DNA of 46,082 nt, taken from contig NZ_PRLK01000006.1 in the NCBI RefSeq assembly GCF_004151455.1, forward strand, positions 1-46,082, written 5' to 3'. Positions 1-6,942 of this stretch are shown in pieces; position 1 is the first letter of the stretch, and each line of letters begins with the position of its first letter. This stretch comes from Candidatus Nanogingivalis gingivitcus (GTDB lineage: Bacteria > Patescibacteriota > Saccharimonadia > Saccharimonadales > Saccharimonadaceae). The notes under the pieces were generated by a model. The model had not been told where the DNA came from. It did no database searches and saw nothing but the letters and a program-made list of their open reading frames with translations. A program made the position numbers and the translations under genes.

Positions 1-52
1 AGCTCAGTCGGGCTGGTAGGTTGCCCACCTTCACTATCGGCCTAGCTGAGCT
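1..52. other. stem-loop with structured 38-nt loop at the window edge
   Basis: Bases 1-7 (AGCTCAG) are the exact reverse complement of 46-52 (CTGAGCT), and the enclosed bases contain a further GGGC/GCCC pairing. The form, a perfect outer stem around a structured loop, resembles the hairpins at 6160-7060. It may be a terminator of a gene left of the window, since T-rich DNA follows at 65-69. It is not a complete tRNA. Confidence 0.35.
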
Positions 53-69
53 AATAAAGAAAGATTTTT

Positions 70-259
70 ATGAATAAAATTAATAAAACCGAGTTCGAAA
101 AAGAGCTTAAAAAGAAAAATAAAGATTTAAAAACCTCAATTTGATAATATTTTTGAAGCAGAAAATCGACTTAAAAACTCGCGTGTAGGTTTAGCCGGCA
201 GCTTAGCGGGACTGATCCAATCTAACTTGGAAATCTTAAAGAGGCTTGAGAATAAATAA
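70..259 (+). pseudogene. frameshifted small gene remnant
   Basis: An ATG at 70 opens a Lys/Glu-rich reading frame that stops at 142-144. The neighbouring frame continues with protein-like sequence (DNIFEAENRLKNSRVG, then a Gly/Ala/Leu-rich stretch) to a TAA at 257-259. Joining the two with one frameshift near 123-135 gives about 62 residues with consistent character, so I read it as a broken small gene. The product is not recognised. Its stop overlaps the start of the next remnant by one base (TAATG), as in an operon. A sequencing or assembly indel could give the same picture. Confidence 0.4.
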
Positions 260-775
260 TGAATTATCTCGACGCTGATAAGAAATATTAGAAACCTGAA
301 GTAAAGCTTATGATGAAGACGGAAAAACACAGAAGATTGCAAAATATTCAAGCCTTGGAGTGTTGGCCGTAGTACTGTACCACACTAGCAAGAGATATAC
401 GATTATGTTGTGCCTGTGTACTATAAGAACTGTAAAACTGTAACGATTAAGCACGGTACTGTTGAAGAAGGTTTTAAGAGTGTGTCTTCATCAATAATAG
501 TTGAAAAATTAACTGTTTAGGAAGGGCGAGATGGCGAAGAAGAGGTGTGTGATGCATCAAAACTGGGGTATGAACAGAAAAGAACCGTTAAGAGAGAGCC
601 TATAACTGAGATTGTTTCATATAGGATTAAACCTTCAGTGCATGAGTCGCAAGATTCTATAGAAGATGAAGATGATGAAGAAACTGGCGGAGTAATTTGC
701 CGTGATGGAACAAGGAGCTATTCGGTTAGTCGTGGAACGTGTTCTCACCATGGTGGAGTTGAGCAATGGCTGTAA
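259..775 (+). pseudogene. degraded G5-like / DUF3761-like (CSHHGGV) surface protein
   Basis: Only 545-775 (GTG start, 76 residues) is open. It ends in a CRDGTRSYS ... GTCSHHGGV motif resembling the DUF3761 family found in phage and secreted proteins. Upstream in the same frame, after a TAG at 518-520, the sequence reads EGRDGEEEV ... REPITEIV, like the second half of a G5 domain. Before the TAG lies KTVTIKHGTVEEGF ... IIVEKLTV, like a DUF348/G5 lead-in. G5 domains usually have a Q or similar residue where the TAG sits, so a CAG-to-TAG change is the simplest reading. Further frameshifts separate a possible membrane segment (about 320-370). The motif assignments are from memory of the families and are tentative. 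Confidence 0.5.
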
Positions 776-813
776 GACTTGATTTTTGGGGTGGAGTGGA
801 ATAATATCAAGAT

Positions 814-1407
814 ATGAAAGATATGCGAAAGATAGTTGTGTATGGTATTCTCGGGCTGGTCGTGTTAGGGCTAGTTGGAGCTTTAGGATATACTCTTGCT
901 TTTCCGGATAAAGTAGCTAAAATAACAGGACATGACAAACTGTTGAATAAGCCAGTTGAATATCATGAGCCAGAAGTGACTACAATTCCTGAGAGACCAA
1001 CTGCTGACAAGATATTTGAACTTGTGAACAAAGAGCGAACCCAAAGAGGGATTGCTCCTTTAGTGCGTGTACCTGAAATTGACAACGTTACAAGGCTTAA
1101 GGTTGAAGATATGATCAAGAATAATTACTATGCTCACAGGAACCCAAAAACCGGACGTGGGTTAATTGACCAAACTTATGTGGACAATCATTGTAAGGAG
1201 TATGGTGAGAATATTAACCAAGATGATTATTGGACTACAAGACCTGAAGACCATCCAGCTGAAGACCATGTTAAAGAATGGATGGAAAGTACTGATGGAC
1301 ACCGTGAAGCTATTTTGAACCCTAGATTTAAATATGCAGGATTAGCATTGGGTTGGAGAACTGAAAGCAGGTTTGTTACAGCTCTTCATTTTTGTGAACC
1401 TTTATAG
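814..1407 (+). CDS. membrane-anchored CAP (SCP/PR-1) domain protein
   Basis: The 197-residue product has an N-terminal hydrophobic segment (about 7-30) that would export or anchor it, a short linker, and a CAP domain from about residue 62. CAP hallmarks are visible: YAHRNP around residue 106, YGENIN at 120-125, and GHREAILNP at 152-160 before a hydrophobic strand. C117 and C194 could form a disulfide outside the membrane. CAP proteins are secreted and their bacterial functions are mostly unknown; proposals include binding lipids or wall components. It sits between a decayed G5-like gene and a virion-like gene, so it may belong to the phage-derived block. A second ATG four codons in (823) is a possible start. 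Confidence 0.8.
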   Translation: MKDMRKIVVYGILGLVVLGLVGALGYTLAFPDKVAKITGHDKLLNKPVEYHEPEVTTIPERPTADKIFELVNKERTQRGIAPLVRVPEIDNVTRLKVEDMIKNNYYAHRNPKTGRGLIDQTYVDNHCKEYGENINQDDYWTTRPEDHPAEDHVKEWMESTDGHREAILNPRFKYAGLALGWRTESRFVTALHFCEPL

Positions 1408-1445
1408 ACCTTAGATCATCTCCCAAATAGAAATAAGGAGAAGAT

Positions 1446-2585
1446 ATGGGCTATATTGCAGACTATAATGGTTTGAATGCGAACAAATATAACGGCAGTA
1501 AAGACTTTCGTGGTTTTTTGGCAGCGAACGGCTATGAAAATTTCTTACCATATGTTGGTAATGATGGTAAGGGAGATTTCAGGAGAATGGCACAAAACCC
1601 AGCATATGCTGATCAGACCCAAAGGAACTTGGGTGGAGCAATGCAAGAGTTGCATAATTGGTGGAGTAAGAATAACGCTGATGTGAACAGGCGATACACA
1701 GACCCTCGTAGTAGTGGTGGATACTACGACCCTCGGGCAGCAACAGAAGCACGGGCAAGAGCAGATGAAATTGCGAAATACCGTGAACAAGAACGAGTGG
1801 CATCTGAAGGCTTGGGTAGATTGGACCGCCAACGAGACATTTGGCGTGGTAATGTTGAGAATAACTACGCTAACCAGCTAAACGACCTTGAAAACAGCTA
1901 CACCCAAAGCAAGGGAGCCTATGAGATGAACAAACGAGACTCAGAAGCCCAAAACCGTGCGGTGCGTTCACAAATCATGGAAGACGCAAACAACCAAACA
2001 AACTCTTTACGTCAAATGTTTGCAGCAGGTGGGGCTGGAGATTCAAGTGCAGCACAAATTGTTGCTCCTTGGGCGGTTGGCTTGGAAGCAAGCCGAAACG
2101 CCGGAAGTGCACAAGATGCTTTTGCCCGAGATCGCCGAAGCCAAGACTTGGAGTTTGCTAGTGCAACTAATGCATATAACAAGAATAAGAAAGATTGGGA
2201 AGCTAACCGCCAAGATGCGCTAAACAATGTTGATTCGCAAATTGAAAGTAGCCGAATTGACTTAAATAACCGTATTATGGATGCAAGGCAGAAACAAAAG
2301 ACTGCGAATGGTCAAGGATTACAGAGTGCAATTGACCAAACTAGGGATCTATCTAACCAGATCGGCAACAGCCAAAATAAGATTTTAGATTTGAGCAAGG
2401 AAACACCAAAAGCGCTTGAAAAAGTGGAATTTAAAGCACCAAAGCTTAGTGATTATAGCGAAAATGTGCAAGGTGTTAAGGTGGATAGCGGAAATACGGA
2501 TCAGGCAGGGCTCCAAGACCAGCTTGACCCACGACTTGCTGCGTTGCTTGATCCGAATAAGAAGAAAAAGGATTTGCAGGCGTAA
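1446..2585 (+). CDS. virion-like coiled-coil protein (probable phage structural or ejected protein)
   Basis: The 379-residue product is very rich in Q, N, R, D and A, and has a long predicted helical/coiled-coil core (about 95-300). A Gly/Ser/Ala patch, FAAGGAGDSSAAQIV (192-206), interrupts the helices; similar patches occur in minor structural or internal virion proteins of tailed phages. It has no signal peptide or membrane segment. The start follows a good Shine-Dalgarno (AAGGAG, 1435-1440). Codon use is richer in G+C and CAA than in the AT-rich genes beside it, like the N-terminal half of the effector at 4994. An intrinsic terminator lies directly after the stop. The phage assignment is inferred from composition; no conserved domain was recognised. 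Confidence 0.55.
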   Translation: MGYIADYNGLNANKYNGSKDFRGFLAANGYENFLPYVGNDGKGDFRRMAQNPAYADQTQRNLGGAMQELHNWWSKNNADVNRRYTDPRSSGGYYDPRAATEARARADEIAKYREQERVASEGLGRLDRQRDIWRGNVENNYANQLNDLENSYTQSKGAYEMNKRDSEAQNRAVRSQIMEDANNQTNSLRQMFAAGGAGDSSAAQIVAPWAVGLEASRNAGSAQDAFARDRRSQDLEFASATNAYNKNKKDWEANRQDALNNVDSQIESSRIDLNNRIMDARQKQKTANGQGLQSAIDQTRDLSNQIGNSQNKILDLSKETPKALEKVEFKAPKLSDYSENVQGVKVDSGNTDQAGLQDQLDPRLAALLDPNKKKKDLQA

Positions 2586-2590
2586 AAAAG

Positions 2591-2615
2591 GGAAGCTCGA
2601 AAGGGCTTTCTTTTT
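2591..2615 (+). terminator. intrinsic terminator after the virion-like gene
   Basis: An 8-bp stem (2591-2598 with 2603-2610, two G-U pairs) is closed by a GAAA tetraloop and followed by TTTTT. It lies 6 nt after the stop codon of the gene ending at 2585. Confidence 0.8.
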
Positions 2616-2728
2616 GGCTTGACTCTAGAATTAATTGACATATCATTTTTTCCTTAAAATATATTTTTAAAAACGAAAAAATATGGTACTATTTAAATAG
2701 ACAAGAGCTAAATAGGGGGAATACTTTT

Positions 2729-2905
2729 ATGAGCAACAATGAAAGAATAGAAAAGGCTGAAAAAGAATTAAAACAAAAAATTGAAGAAAAACTAAAGGAA
2801 ATAGAAAAAGAAACTAAATCTATGTCTGAAATTGAAAAGATTAACTTTCTTTTTTCTGAGGCTAAAAAGATAGATGAAAAAGAACCTATTATTCTTGACA
2901 AATAA
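2729..2905 (+). CDS. small acidic/basic helical protein, candidate antitoxin of the PIN protein
   Basis: A 58-residue ORF starts with ATG at 2729 after a GGGGGA Shine-Dalgarno (2715-2720). It is almost entirely E, K, I, and S/N, and would form one or two amphipathic helices (KAEKELKQKIEEKLKEIEK). No classical DNA-binding fold such as AbrB or ribbon-helix-helix is visible. Its 3' end overlaps the PIN gene by 32 nt (2874-2905), which suggests translational coupling. Position, size and overlap fit the antitoxin of a type II toxin-antitoxin pair, but the sequence itself is not recognised as an antitoxin family. Confidence 0.55.
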   Translation: MSNNERIEKAEKELKQKIEEKLKEIEKETKSMSEIEKINFLFSEAKKIDEKEPIILDK

Positions 2906-3419
2906 TATAAAAATAAATAATAAATTTGTCTTTCTGGACACTAATATTTTTGTTTATGCTTCAGAAAATGATACATTTAAAAACTGGCTAATAAACAATA
3001 AAGAGAAAAATGGAGTCTCCTTTACCACTATTGATATAGTTTCTTTTGAATATACAAAAAACTGTAAAGACAGTTTACAGATAGTTAAAAAACGCGAATT
3101 AATAAACCTTCTAGCATCAGCACCTATACAATCTAGACATTTTTTTGATATTGAATTTTCAATGATTATGTCCAAGCTAGTCTCAGATAAAAATTGCCAA
3201 TTCGCAGACTTTCTACTAGCTTCTGCATTAATGAAATATTCAAAGAACAGAGAAGATAATCAATGTTATTTATTAACTGCAGATATCAAGGCTTTCACCT
3301 CTAATCTTTTTAAAATTGAAGGAATTCTAAACATTTCAGTAAAATCAAATATGGTAGCTATATATTTAATTTCCTTCAATAAGGGAGAATATATTAAAGA
3401 ATTGAAAAATATAAAGTAA
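2874..3419 (+). CDS. PIN-domain ribonuclease-like protein, candidate toxin
   Basis: The 181-residue product shows a PIN fold signature: FVFLDTNIFVYASEND with the first catalytic Asp at 22, a Glu at 59 (SFEYTK), ADFLLASAL with Asp 112, and LLTADIKAF with Asp 137. These acidic residues match the Mg-binding cluster of PIN nucleases such as VapC. The ATG at 2874 lies inside the preceding 58-residue ORF, with a TGAGG about 14 nt upstream. A start at 2883 or later would still keep Asp 22. The gene is AT-rich and flanked by phage-like genes of different composition, which fits a separately acquired toxin-antitoxin cassette. The RNA target cannot be read from sequence. Confidence 0.7.
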   Translation: MKKNLLFLTNNIKINNKFVFLDTNIFVYASENDTFKNWLINNKEKNGVSFTTIDIVSFEYTKNCKDSLQIVKKRELINLLASAPIQSRHFFDIEFSMIMSKLVSDKNCQFADFLLASALMKYSKNREDNQCYLLTADIKAFTSNLFKIEGILNISVKSNMVAIYLISFNKGEYIKELKNIK

Positions 3420-3470
3420 TTTATAGAATTAATCTTTTAAATTTATATATTAGACCAATAGACAAAATAA

Positions 3471-3476
3471 TATAAT
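3471..3476 (+). promoter_or_regulatory. -10 box of a leaderless promoter (AlbA_2 gene)
   Basis: A perfect TATAAT ends 6 nt before the ATG at 3483. There is no Shine-Dalgarno, so transcription probably starts at or near the start codon. No clear -35 box is seen. Confidence 0.6.
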
Positions 3477-3482
3477 GGAATT

Positions 3483-4664
3483 ATGGATGAAATACGAAAA
3501 ATATATCATAATATAGTAAATACTGATGATATAAATAAATATCTATCTGACACCGATGATGGCGAATCCGGGATTATTGAATTTAAAGAAGTTGATCAAT
3601 TAAATGATAAAAGTAAAAAAGCAACCTTTAGGGCAAAAATAGCTAAAGAAATGTGTGCCTTTGCTAATTCTGAAGGAGGTATTCTAGTTGTTGGTGTTAA
3701 GGTTGAAGATGGAAAAGTTATACCAGCATGTAAAGAATCGAACCTTGAAAATTTTTTAGAGAAACAAAAGATAAGTAAATATCTCGAGCCATCTCTTAAA
3801 GGTTTGAATTTTAAGTCATTAGGTGTTGAAGACGGAAGTAATAAACCTGTTATTATTATGATTCCTAAAAGTGAGTTCTTGCCTCATAGAACTATTAATA
3901 ACTATAATGATGTTGAAGGTAAAAGTAAGGATATTGTTGGGGAATATTTTGTTAGAGAAAGTAGTGATAGCCGCAAGCTTTCCGAACAGCTTGTGCGGGC
4001 AATGTATCTATCATCGGGAAGAGCTCCAAGATTTGAAATAGTCCCTGTAATTAAATTTATAAAAGCTTATGATTGTAAGGTGATAGATGTTCAGGCCTTA
4101 GTTTATCCGGATAAGTATAAGTTTATAGATAAATATTATTTTAGTGCTAAATTAAAAATGTATGATAAGTTTTTTAACACTATAGGTGAATGTTTCCATG
4201 GAAAAAATATTTTTGATGTAAGTATTTTAATGGATGGTGAACGAAGTAAGAAAATGCCAATTTATCCTTCAGATAAAAATAGATATGCTGCAGATTGTAA
4301 TATTAAGATTAGACCAAGGCTTGAAGAGGATATTTATGATATTGCCCTAGATAATGAAATAGTTTTGGACGATAATGCTTATGGCACTATTAAGTATATA
4401 ATCATTGATGTTGTTTATGCTTGCGAGGGTATGTCTGCAGTAAAACGTCGATTTGGTTATATTTTTGATGTGAAAGATTTTAGATATTATAATAATAGTG
4501 AAATAGGGATGCATAAATTTAAACATCTGAAGAATGTTTTTTTAGATGGCAGACTTACGGATAAAATTGTAGACTTAGATTCTTTTAATAAATTTACTAA
4601 AATAGGATTCAGCAATAGAGACGAGCTATTTAAAGATAAATTTGGATTTACTGAAGAAGGCTAA
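3483..4664 (+). CDS. AlbA_2 (Schlafen-type) domain protein
   Basis: The 393-residue product has an AlbA_2 domain near the N-terminus: ESGIIEFKE (28-36), then KEMCAFANSEGGILVVGVK (about 55-73), and later VGEYFVRESSDSRKLS (about 150-165). This is the usual AlbA_2 order: a Glu-rich strand, a helix with AFANxxGG, a hydrophobic strand, and a YxRxxxxS element. The C-terminal 200 residues are mixed alpha/beta with no recognised motif; no helix-turn-helix is evident. AlbA_2 proteins are predicted nucleic-acid-binding proteins or nucleases, and occur in transcription regulators and in phage-defence loci. The gene stands alone with its own promoter in a phage-like island, so a defence role is possible but inferred. 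Confidence 0.7.
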   Translation: MDEIRKIYHNIVNTDDINKYLSDTDDGESGIIEFKEVDQLNDKSKKATFRAKIAKEMCAFANSEGGILVVGVKVEDGKVIPACKESNLENFLEKQKISKYLEPSLKGLNFKSLGVEDGSNKPVIIMIPKSEFLPHRTINNYNDVEGKSKDIVGEYFVRESSDSRKLSEQLVRAMYLSSGRAPRFEIVPVIKFIKAYDCKVIDVQALVYPDKYKFIDKYYFSAKLKMYDKFFNTIGECFHGKNIFDVSILMDGERSKKMPIYPSDKNRYAADCNIKIRPRLEEDIYDIALDNEIVLDDNAYGTIKYIIIDVVYACEGMSAVKRRFGYIFDVKDFRYYNNSEIGMHKFKHLKNVFLDGRLTDKIVDLDSFNKFTKIGFSNRDELFKDKFGFTEEG

Positions 4665-4689
4665 ACTTTTCAAAATTTTTAGTATATGA

Positions 4690-4738
4690 TATAATCAAGA
4701 TAGAATATACGGCTCATCGCGAAAGTGGTGGGCTTTTT
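4690..4738 (+). terminator. promoter-like box followed closely by an intrinsic terminator
   Basis: TATAAT at 4690-4695 is followed after 16 nt by a stem GCTCATC (4712-4718) / GGTGGGC (4727-4733) with two wobble pairs and a TTTTT tract. The hairpin can terminate the AlbA_2 gene. With the TATAAT it could also define a transcript of about 35-40 nt. Between 4739 and 4860 I see nothing else. Confidence 0.6.
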
Positions 4739-4880
4739 CTGTTGGTTAAAAGATATTTTGAAATATATATACTTAACTATTATCGATCATCCCCACTTCT
4801 ATAAATCTTATCTGTTGTTGGCTAGCTAATTTCTCAAGATTAGTCTTTAATATATCTTTACTAAAAGCGATTAAAAATAG

Positions 4881-4976
4881 TATAATTAAGACAGTACATT
4901 TTGAAGAATTGAATATAAAATAATCGACCTAAAGGATAGGAGATTTTGCTTAATTGCAAGGTCTCCTTTTCTTTTT
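4881..4976 (+). promoter_or_regulatory. promoter and leader with intrinsic terminator upstream of the effector gene
   Basis: A TATAAT at 4881-4886 lies about 50 nt before a strong hairpin: AGGAGATTTTGC (4938-4949), loop TTAATT, GCAAGGTCTCCT (4956-4967), then TTTCTTTTT. The hairpin ends 6 nt before the Shine-Dalgarno of the effector gene. A terminator placed inside a leader suggests that transcription into the effector is attenuated, or that read-through is blocked from outside. Confidence 0.55.
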
Positions 4977-4993
4977 GTCTCAAAGGAGAAGAG

Positions 4994-6166
4994 ATGGATA
5001 TTTTCAAGGGTATTGGCGACTTTTTTGGCGGACTTTTTGGCCAAAAGAAAAAGCGAGAAGATGAACAACAACAGCCACAGCAACAATCTGCGGTGAGTTT
5101 TAATAACGCCCCAAAACTGGGAGATAATTTTATAAATAATTTAAACAACCTCACTCAACCACAGCAACCAAAAGAATTTGCGAAGAGTTCGGTAGATTTA
5201 AACCCAGTAAAACCGGTGCAGCCTGTGCAACCACAACCACAAATGAATCGAGACCAAGAACGCCAGCAACTAGCGAACAAATATCGGCAAGAAGAAACAG
5301 ACCGCTATAACCAAGGTTCAGACCATGCAGCGAACTTCTTAAATGATATTTTTAGTGGTGGCAAAACGGCGCAAATGCGAGAGAATACTATTAACCAGAA
5401 CATCCAAAACCGTGTCAATGCTGAAATGCTCCGAAAATATGGATCAGATGACCAACAGGTGAAACAAAATATTGCACAAACTAGCCAAGATATTAACAAC
5501 AAAGCAGCATCAGTGAATGACTTCACGAAAAACTATAACAATACCGTGCAACAAACGGTTACTTCGCCAGTATCAGCAGTAAAAGGTGCAGCAAATAGCG
5601 TGATGGAAACTGTGCCGAAAGTTTCTGGAGCAAGTGGGCTTGATTTGTTTACTAATAATTATAAAAATATTGATACATCTTTACTGCACCCTAATTGTAC
5701 ATGTATTGAACGGTTTAAGGTTACGAATGTAGAAACTAACGAAAAGCCGAAAAGTATTTTAGAATCTACCCCTGAAAAAGTTGTAAATGATTTAACTACT
5801 GAAGAAAAAGCTTTTATTTATGACTTTGAGCGTAATGGCTATAAGATTGATAAAATAATTTCTAAAGATTATGAAACTTTTAAACCAACGAATGATTTTA
5901 TTATTAATGGGCTAGAGTGGGAGATGAAGACGCCAGAAAAAAGTTTAAAGTATTCAACTATGTCTACACATATAAGAAATGCTATTAAGCAGAATAAGGA
6001 AAATTTTATTATTAATTTACAGGGTAAATATTATAATGAAAAAGCTTTAAGGCAATTATCTGATTATAATAGCAGGAACCCAAGCTATAAACTAAAAAAC
6101 CTTGTTATATATAAACAAGGTAAGATTATACAATTAATTGGCAACAATTCTATTAATAAAAAATAA
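4994..6166 (+). CDS. chimeric phage-like effector with PD-(D/E)XK nuclease-like C-terminal toxin domain
   Basis: ATG 4994 is chosen because AAGGAGAAGAG (4982-4992) precedes it; an in-frame start at 4946 would begin inside the terminator hairpin. The product has 390 residues. Residues 1-215 are Q/N/P-rich and disordered to helical, with a short amphipathic N-terminus (FKGIGDFFGGLFG), like virion or ejected proteins. At 232-237 sits HPNCTC, resembling the HPNCRC ending of MuF phage-head domains that often precedes toxin domains. Residues about 255-383 form a new AT-rich domain with D301 followed by E310-M-K312, the D...ExK core of PD-(D/E)XK nucleases, similar in layout to CdiA-type tRNA nuclease toxins. 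No immunity gene follows on this strand. The target and toxicity are inferred. Confidence 0.6.
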   Translation: MDIFKGIGDFFGGLFGQKKKREDEQQQPQQQSAVSFNNAPKLGDNFINNLNNLTQPQQPKEFAKSSVDLNPVKPVQPVQPQPQMNRDQERQQLANKYRQEETDRYNQGSDHAANFLNDIFSGGKTAQMRENTINQNIQNRVNAEMLRKYGSDDQQVKQNIAQTSQDINNKAASVNDFTKNYNNTVQQTVTSPVSAVKGAANSVMETVPKVSGASGLDLFTNNYKNIDTSLLHPNCTCIERFKVTNVETNEKPKSILESTPEKVVNDLTTEEKAFIYDFERNGYKIDKIISKDYETFKPTNDFIINGLEWEMKTPEKSLKYSTMSTHIRNAIKQNKENFIINLQGKYYNEKALRQLSDYNSRNPSYKLKNLVIYKQGKIIQLIGNNSINKK

Positions 6167-6239
6167 CACCCCAATCCCCTACTTTCTGACGGTGGATTAT
6201 TGATATTATCGCACTACTGGTGGGGGGAGGTGTTATTTT
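6160..6239. terminator. large-loop hairpin H1 overlapping the effector stop codon
   Basis: AAATAACACC (6161-6170) pairs perfectly with GGTGTTATTT (6229-6238), with one more A-T pair outside. The effector TAA (6164-6166) lies in the left arm. The loop of about 58 nt has a second CCCC/GGGG pairing and carries one arm of the 52-bp inverted repeat. It probably terminates the effector transcript. The loop is much larger than in an ordinary terminator. Confidence 0.65.
6176..6227 (+). repeat. 52-bp inverted repeat, left copy
   Basis: The sequence is the reverse complement of 6778-6829 with one mismatch in 52 positions. The two copies enclose a 550-bp segment with hairpins H2 and H3 and both direct repeats. 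This copy forms the loop of hairpin H1. Confidence 0.9.
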
Positions 6240-6295
6240 ATATTATAATAATAACATATATAATATAGCTAAATCAATCTATAATCTATAAAAAA
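6236..6295 (+). repeat. 60-bp direct repeat, copy A
   Basis: It matches 6617-6676 at 55 of 60 positions. It directly follows the right arm of H1, as copy B follows H3. It contains TATAATA and TATAATATAG boxes that look like -10 elements. A shorter related stretch (GTTTTATACTATAAATAATAAACAT-like) lies at about 7127-7150. Confidence 0.85.
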
Positions 6296-6307
6296 TATAT
6301 AGATATA

Positions 6308-6386
6308 AAGAAAAATCCTTGCAATTCCGTCAATTCTTATGAATCTTACACCTTTACGGCAGCACGGAAAGACAAGGATTTTTCTT
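6308..6386. other. large-loop hairpin H2
   Basis: AAGAAAAATCCTTG (6308-6321) pairs without mismatch with CAAGGATTTTTCTT (6373-6386), a 14-bp stem. Within the 51-nt loop, TTCCGT (6325-6330) pairs with ACGGAA (6364-6369), and ATTC/GAAT forms a small inner hairpin at about 6333-6344. No gene adjoins it, so it is either a structured RNA or DNA element or a terminator whose gene was lost. Confidence 0.7.
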
Positions 6387-6542
6387 GAATGATTATAATC
6401 TTATCCACTATCATTATATCATAACAAGTCTACGATTGTCAATCTGTCAATTAAAACAATACAATAGCAAAAATTCAAATAATAAAGTAGATAAAATTTT
6501 TATATAGATATGGGGAATTTATTGCTATATTAGAAAAATAAA

Positions 6543-6620
6543 AAAACACTAGAGTGGGACTCCAGACCTTTCTGTTAAGATATTATTCTCCTTACTCGGT
6601 CCGGTGCACTCTAATGTTTT
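6543..6620. other. large-loop hairpin H3
   Basis: AAAACACTAGAGTG (6543-6556) pairs with CACTCTAATGTTTT (6607-6620), 14 positions with one mismatch. The 50-nt loop has GGAC/GTCC pairing (6557-6560 with 6599-6602). Direct-repeat copy B begins inside its right arm. Between H2 and H3 (6387-6542) I see only AT-rich DNA. Confidence 0.65.
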
Positions 6621-6676
6621 ATATTATAATAATAACACGTATAATATAGTTAAATCAATCTATAATCTGCAAAAAA
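6617..6676 (+). repeat. 60-bp direct repeat, copy B
   Basis: It is 55/60 identical to 6236-6295. The differences are two double changes and one single change. The unit hairpin-plus-repeat (H1-A, H3-B) occurs twice although the hairpin loops differ. Confidence 0.85.
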
Positions 6677-6777
6677 GGTAAGCTTATTGATTTACTGGAA
6701 AATATAAACATTGAGCCTTAAATATTGATTTAAAATTAAAAATATAATATATTTAATATATAAATATCATCTAACGA

Positions 6778-6829
6778 CCCCCCACCAGTGGTGCGATAAT
6801 ATCAATAATCCACCGTCAGAAAGTAGGGG
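6778..6829 (-). repeat. 52-bp inverted repeat, right copy
   Basis: This is the reverse complement of 6176-6227 with one mismatch. It is bracketed by CTAACG (6771-6776) and CGTTAG (6836-6841), which can pair to close a larger stem-loop. Confidence 0.9.
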
Positions 6830-6853
6830 CACCACCGTTAGGTGGTATTTTTT
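6830..6853 (+). terminator. intrinsic terminator downstream of the right inverted repeat
   Basis: ACCACC/GGTGGT around a GTTA loop (about 6831-6846) is followed by ATTTTTTT. It would stop + strand transcripts coming from the repeat segment, although no gene is seen there. Confidence 0.75.
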
Positions 6854-6942
6854 TAGTAGAGCTAATGTACTAATTGTGCTTAAAATCAAAAAATTTATTA
6901 TTGCCGACAGAAATAAAGTAGTTTATAGCAAGAATATAAAAT

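Noticed and set aside
1..52. tRNA gene suggested by GCTCAGTCGGGCTGGTAGG
   Set aside because: It resembles a D-arm, but no acceptor stem, anticodon arm or TpsiC arm can be laid out; the outer complement makes a simple stem-loop.
531..605. 24-residue ORF starting MAKKRC after AGGAAGG
   Set aside because: The ribosome site is good, but the other frame carries the G5-like and CSHHGGV motifs; the short frame is probably coincidental or a product of frameshift decay.
2689..2901. Minus-strand 70-residue ORF
   Set aside because: Ser/Phe/Leu-rich shadow of the Lys/Glu-rich 58-residue ORF on the + strand, which has a Shine-Dalgarno and overlaps the PIN gene.
4861..5154. Minus-strand ORFs opposite the effector start
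   Set aside because: Low-complexity shadows of the Gln-rich coding sequence and leader, without ribosome sites.
6771..6842. Integron attC site (ATCTAAC ... GTTAGGT fits RYYYAAC/GTTRRRY)
   Set aside because: Only one of the hairpins has these core sites, no integrase or cassette array is seen, and the same bases also form a normal terminator.
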